Assembly: GCA_002794465.1 (NCBI GenBank)
Contig: MTSL01000149.1
Coordinates: 21,640 to 85,639, forward strand
From: Paramicrosporidium saccamoebae
Taxonomy: Eukaryota; Rozellomycota
Direction of reading: 5' to 3'
DNA: 64,000 nucleotides
Below the pieces are notes generated by a model. The model was not told the origin of the DNA and did no database searches. It saw only the letters and a program-made list of their open reading frames with translations. The position numbers were made by a program, and so were the translations under genes. Below are positions 61,190 to 64,000 of the stretch, piece after piece (position 1 is the first letter of the stretch; every line of letters starts with the position of its first letter).

Positions 61190-62629
61190 ATGCCGTGGTG
61201 GTGGCGGAGTAGTCGAAGTGGGTCAAAGGAACGCCCAAGCACTTTTTCAGCGTCCAAGAATGGTTCGCTGATATCCAGGAATGCCTCAGTGACGTCCAGG
61301 AACGCCTCTTTGACTTCAAAGAACGTCTCGGCATCATCCTCGGTGCAGACATCCCCGACAATGAGGACGGTGTCTGAGGAACAACAGACGGAACGGAAAT
61401 TGACGACAGTTCATATTGAACGAAGACCCAATACCACGGCGGGGCTGCACGTTCCGGTTCCACTGGAGAGACTACTTTGGCGCATAGAGGGACCCTCCTG
61501 GGTTACTGAGACGCGCACCTTTTACCTGTTGACGACGAATGGCGAATTTGTTTTTTTGCAATTGGCATACACATGTTCGGGATGGCCGGTGCAGTCGAGC
61601 TGTCAAGTTACAGCGCGGTATTTTGACCCACGTCATCCGAAAGATGCGGTGGATGGGCGATGGAAGACGAGTTTGCCGCTGCGGAAGGGAAGAGGGCGGA
61701 AGGATCCGAAACGAGGCGCTGACCATCACGTGGTCGAATGCACTAATCATGCGGCCAGTCGAATGCGGCTTTCTGAGGATCATACGGGAATAATGGTCAA
61801 TGAGTCGGGTGTGCATCTGGTCGGCCCCAATAGAGCCAGCAGTCAACAGGTAATGGATGCAGAGAAGAATAATCAACATGACCGTAACGGAGTACGTGGT
61901 TACTACCGGGGAGCACTGTTAGGAATTGATTTTGTCTTTGAGCCAATGTGTGAAGGCGCCTCGTTTGGGGATGGGAATATTTCATTTGGAGTAGATGGAG
62001 GAGACGGGACGATCAACATGAAATTCCTTCCATGCGGTGTAGCTCGGGGCACTGTGACGGTGGATTCGGTGCCAAAGCCGCTCAGTGCACATGGGATCAT
62101 GTTGCATCAGTTCCAAGGGGTCCGTCCTAATCTGGTGGCATCTCATTGGCATCTGGGAGTGTTTGTATCAGATGCAGACGCGGCGGGGGAGACGACTTCC
62201 ACATTTATGATTCAAATAAGTACCCCAGGGACATATGGCAGTGCCACGGTGAATTATGGCGGATTATATGGCGACGGGAGGCTGTTGGCACTTTGTCGGG
62301 GCGGACAAATTATCCACACCCGTCCCGACCGCGACTCACGTTCGGGATATTACATTCCTGCCACAGTAACGCTTGAGTGGAATGGAACTACTATTGATGG
62401 GGACGCCTTTCGTGCCACTGCTGCCATCCAGCCGCAGGTGCTATGCGAACGTATGAATCTGCTGGATCAGTTGCCGTTTGTGATGCGCAAAATTGTAGAG
62501 ACCTTTGTAACCCGTCCATATGTGTACCAATGGGTGGATCGAGCCGAACTGACCATAGCGATGCGTGGAAACAAAGATTCCATCCGGGGATGGATGATGA
62601 CTGAAATGTCCTTTCTTGGGGACGACTAA
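61190..62629 (+). CDS. SVF1: SVF1-type survival factor (lipocalin-like ceramide carrier)
   Basis: A 479-residue single exon from ATG 61190, which starts MPWWWRSS, a possible membrane-binding N-terminus; 28 bp after the previous stop. SVF1 transports ceramide between ER and Golgi in fungi and is required under oxidative stress. Matching blocks are WVTETRTFYLLTTNGEFVFL, SCQVTARYFDP, SAHGIMLHQFQGVRPNLVAS with HWHLGVF, and the YYIPATVTLEWNGT end. The N-terminal linker has three 21-bp repeat units (SRNASVT-like heptapeptides). Confidence 0.87.
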   Translation: MPWWWRSSRSGSKERPSTFSASKNGSLISRNASVTSRNASLTSKNVSASSSVQTSPTMRTVSEEQQTERKLTTVHIERRPNTTAGLHVPVPLERLLWRIEGPSWVTETRTFYLLTTNGEFVFLQLAYTCSGWPVQSSCQVTARYFDPRHPKDAVDGRWKTSLPLRKGRGRKDPKRGADHHVVECTNHAASRMRLSEDHTGIMVNESGVHLVGPNRASSQQVMDAEKNNQHDRNGVRGYYRGALLGIDFVFEPMCEGASFGDGNISFGVDGGDGTINMKFLPCGVARGTVTVDSVPKPLSAHGIMLHQFQGVRPNLVASHWHLGVFVSDADAAGETTSTFMIQISTPGTYGSATVNYGGLYGDGRLLALCRGGQIIHTRPDRDSRSGYYIPATVTLEWNGTTIDGDAFRATAAIQPQVLCERMNLLDQLPFVMRKIVETFVTRPYVYQWVDRAELTIAMRGNKDSIRGWMMTEMSFLGDD

Positions 62630-62714
62630 CCAGGAGTAGTGCAGATACATTTTATTTAGACATTTCAAAACCATCACGAGGGTGAGGAGCAAGAGTTCTG
62701 CCTGTACAGTGCGC

Positions 62715-63955
62715 TTATTGGATGACGGCATAGAGAGCTTGCTTCAGATCGGAAATCAAATCTTCAGCATCTTCAATACCCACGGATAAACGGATAAAGC
62801 CATCAGTGATTCCCAGTTCTGCACGTTCTTCAGCAGCTACGGCCCCATGAGTCATTACTGCGGGTACATCCACCAGGCTTTCTACTCCACCGAGACTCTC
62901 TGCCAACGTAAACACTTTACATGCCGCAGAGAACTTGCACACTGCCGCCAGACCGCCACGGATTCGAAACGAGACAATACCGCCATGACCCGAGGCCTGT
63001 CGCACCGAGATGGCATGGGATGGATGTGATGGCAGGCCGGGGTAATAGACCTGTTCCACGGCAGAGTGAGTGGATAGGAAGGTGGCAACTTTCATGGCGT
63101 TGGCGCAGTGACGGTCCATGCGCACGTGCAAAGTACGAAGTCCCCGCATTGTCAAGTAGCAGTCAAAGGGTGATGGTACGGCTCCGATTGCATTTTGCAG
63201 GAACACAAGTCGTTCATAAAGTGCATCATCCTTAGTCGCCATCAAACCCATAATAACATCGCAATGACCGTTGAGATACTTGGAGGCTGAATGTGTGACA
63301 ATATCTGCACCCAAAGTCAATGGTCTTTGGAGATATGGGGTCATAAAGGTGTTGTCAGTTACTACGAGAATGTCCTCCCGGATGGAGTGCGCTAATTGGC
63401 TGACTGCTGCGATGTCCACCACTGCCAGTGTGGGGTTGGTGGGAGTCTCAATCCACACCATTCTTGTGTTTGGCTTGAATAGTGCACGTAGATCCTCAGG
63501 TTTGCTCATGGCTGTGAAGGTGCATTCCACACCACGGGTGCCCATCACCTTGGACAGATATCGTTTAGTGCCTCCATATACATCGTTTACTGAGAGCACG
63601 TGAGCTCCTGGCTCCAACAGTCCGCAGATGGTGGACGTTGCTGCCGACCCCGATGCAAACGCCAAGCCGTGGACACCGTCCTCCAGTTTGGCTATCGCAT
63701 TTTCTAGCAGCTTGCGTGTCGGGTTGGAGCTGCGCGAATATTCAAACTCCTACGAACAGGTAAACAACACATGGCACCTGAACATACCGATATGGGTACG
63801 CCGGGAGAACGTTGGGCAAAGGTCGTGGATAGGGAGATGGACGGTACGACCGCGCCGGTAGCCGCGTCGCTGCTGTGGTCCAAGTGTACTGCAAGCGTGC
63901 CTATTCCTTTGGTTGGCTGCATCGGCCTGGGCTCCCAGCCCCAAAGCCAACTCAT
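62715..63955 (-). CDS. CYS3: cystathionine gamma-lyase (PLP enzyme)
   Basis: Exons 63955-63788 and 63749-62715; a 38-nt phase-0 intron; 400 residues from ATG 63955 or 389 from ATG 63922 (yeast 394). It cleaves cystathionine to cysteine, ammonia and 2-oxobutyrate in transsulfuration. AVVPSISLSTTFAQ, EFEYSRSSNPTR and LAFASGSAATSTI lead to the PLP lysine in VTHSASKYLNGHCDVIMG. The C-terminal LAESLGGVESLVDVPAVMTH and GFIRLSVGIEDAEDLISDL are intact. CYS3 rather than a beta-lyase or MET17 is supported by these blocks. The gene may start just at the window edge. Confidence 0.9.
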
Positions 63956-64000
63956 TTATATTTGCGGGATTTGCGGAGTCTGTGGGAAACAATGTTTTTT

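Overview
This window is nuclear DNA from a gene-dense, intron-containing eukaryote, almost certainly a fungus. It holds about 44 protein genes in 64 kb (one per ~1.45 kb) on both strands. Most intergenic gaps are under 300 bp and several divergent gene pairs are separated by only 26-100 bp. Roughly 45 introns can be placed by reading frame and family conservation; nearly all are 28-40 nt, GT-AG, and most end in TAG. The content is conserved eukaryotic housekeeping plus fungal-type families: SVF1, RRG7, an EF-hand MscS-like channel and an NPR/HAL5-type kinase. There are no transposons, tRNA or rRNA genes and no CRISPR. A nuclear complex I subunit (NDUFB8-like) shows a respiring cell. Compactness, tiny introns, broad fungal gene content and complex I together fit an early-diverging lineage such as Rozellomycota (Paramicrosporidium-like). 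That placement is inference from content, not a database match.

Layout. 0-10 kb: NMD3, a FANCJ-type helicase, an NPR/HAL5-like kinase, UTP23 and RVB2. 10-23 kb: two uncharacterised ORFs, VPS34 (8 exons), UDP-glucose dehydrogenase, SLC66A2-like PQ-loop protein, a canopy-like ER protein, GPI8, SERINC, USE1 SNARE and type II PI4-kinase; this stretch is rich in membrane and secretory genes. 23-34 kb: condensin kleisin CND2, MET22/HAL2, TAF12, condensin SMC4, PIG-V. 34-48 kb: TTI2-like, an unidentified 827-residue protein, MscS-like channel, RRG7, ADA3 (interrupted by a 144-N assembly gap), a RasGEF, a ZZZ3-like SANT+ZZ protein, a TLDc protein, a second TAF12-like histone-fold protein and YIP4/YIPF6. 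48-64 kb: SCC4/MAU2 cohesin loader, MIX23, ZNF277, a four-CBS protein, CENP-A, NDUFB8, bL31m, an SMP+GRAM lipid-transfer protein, a secreted Thr-rich protein, a coiled-coil protein, a strikingly short UTP10/HEATR1, a tetraspanin-like protein, SVF1 and cystathionine gamma-lyase.

Functional threads. Chromosome maintenance is over-represented: SMC4, CND2, SCC4, CENP-A, FANCJ, TTI2. So are coactivator/TFIID parts (two TAF12-like proteins, ADA3, ZZZ3-like), ribosome biogenesis (NMD3, UTP23, UTP10, the ZNF277-like protein) and GPI-anchor assembly (GPI8, PIG-V).

The most unusual features are the uniform micro-introns and the tandem repeats that sit on gene 3' ends, with units that include the stop codon (CENP-A, YIP4, the MscS-like gene, and the ZZZ3-like/TLDc convergent pair). 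Others are head-to-head genes whose start codons overlap or nearly touch, a UTP10 of about 369 residues instead of ~1800-2100, and a GPI8 signal peptide encoded by a minisatellite.

Exon coordinates were derived by hand from reading frame, GT-AG ends and recalled family conservation. None is backed by transcripts or searches.
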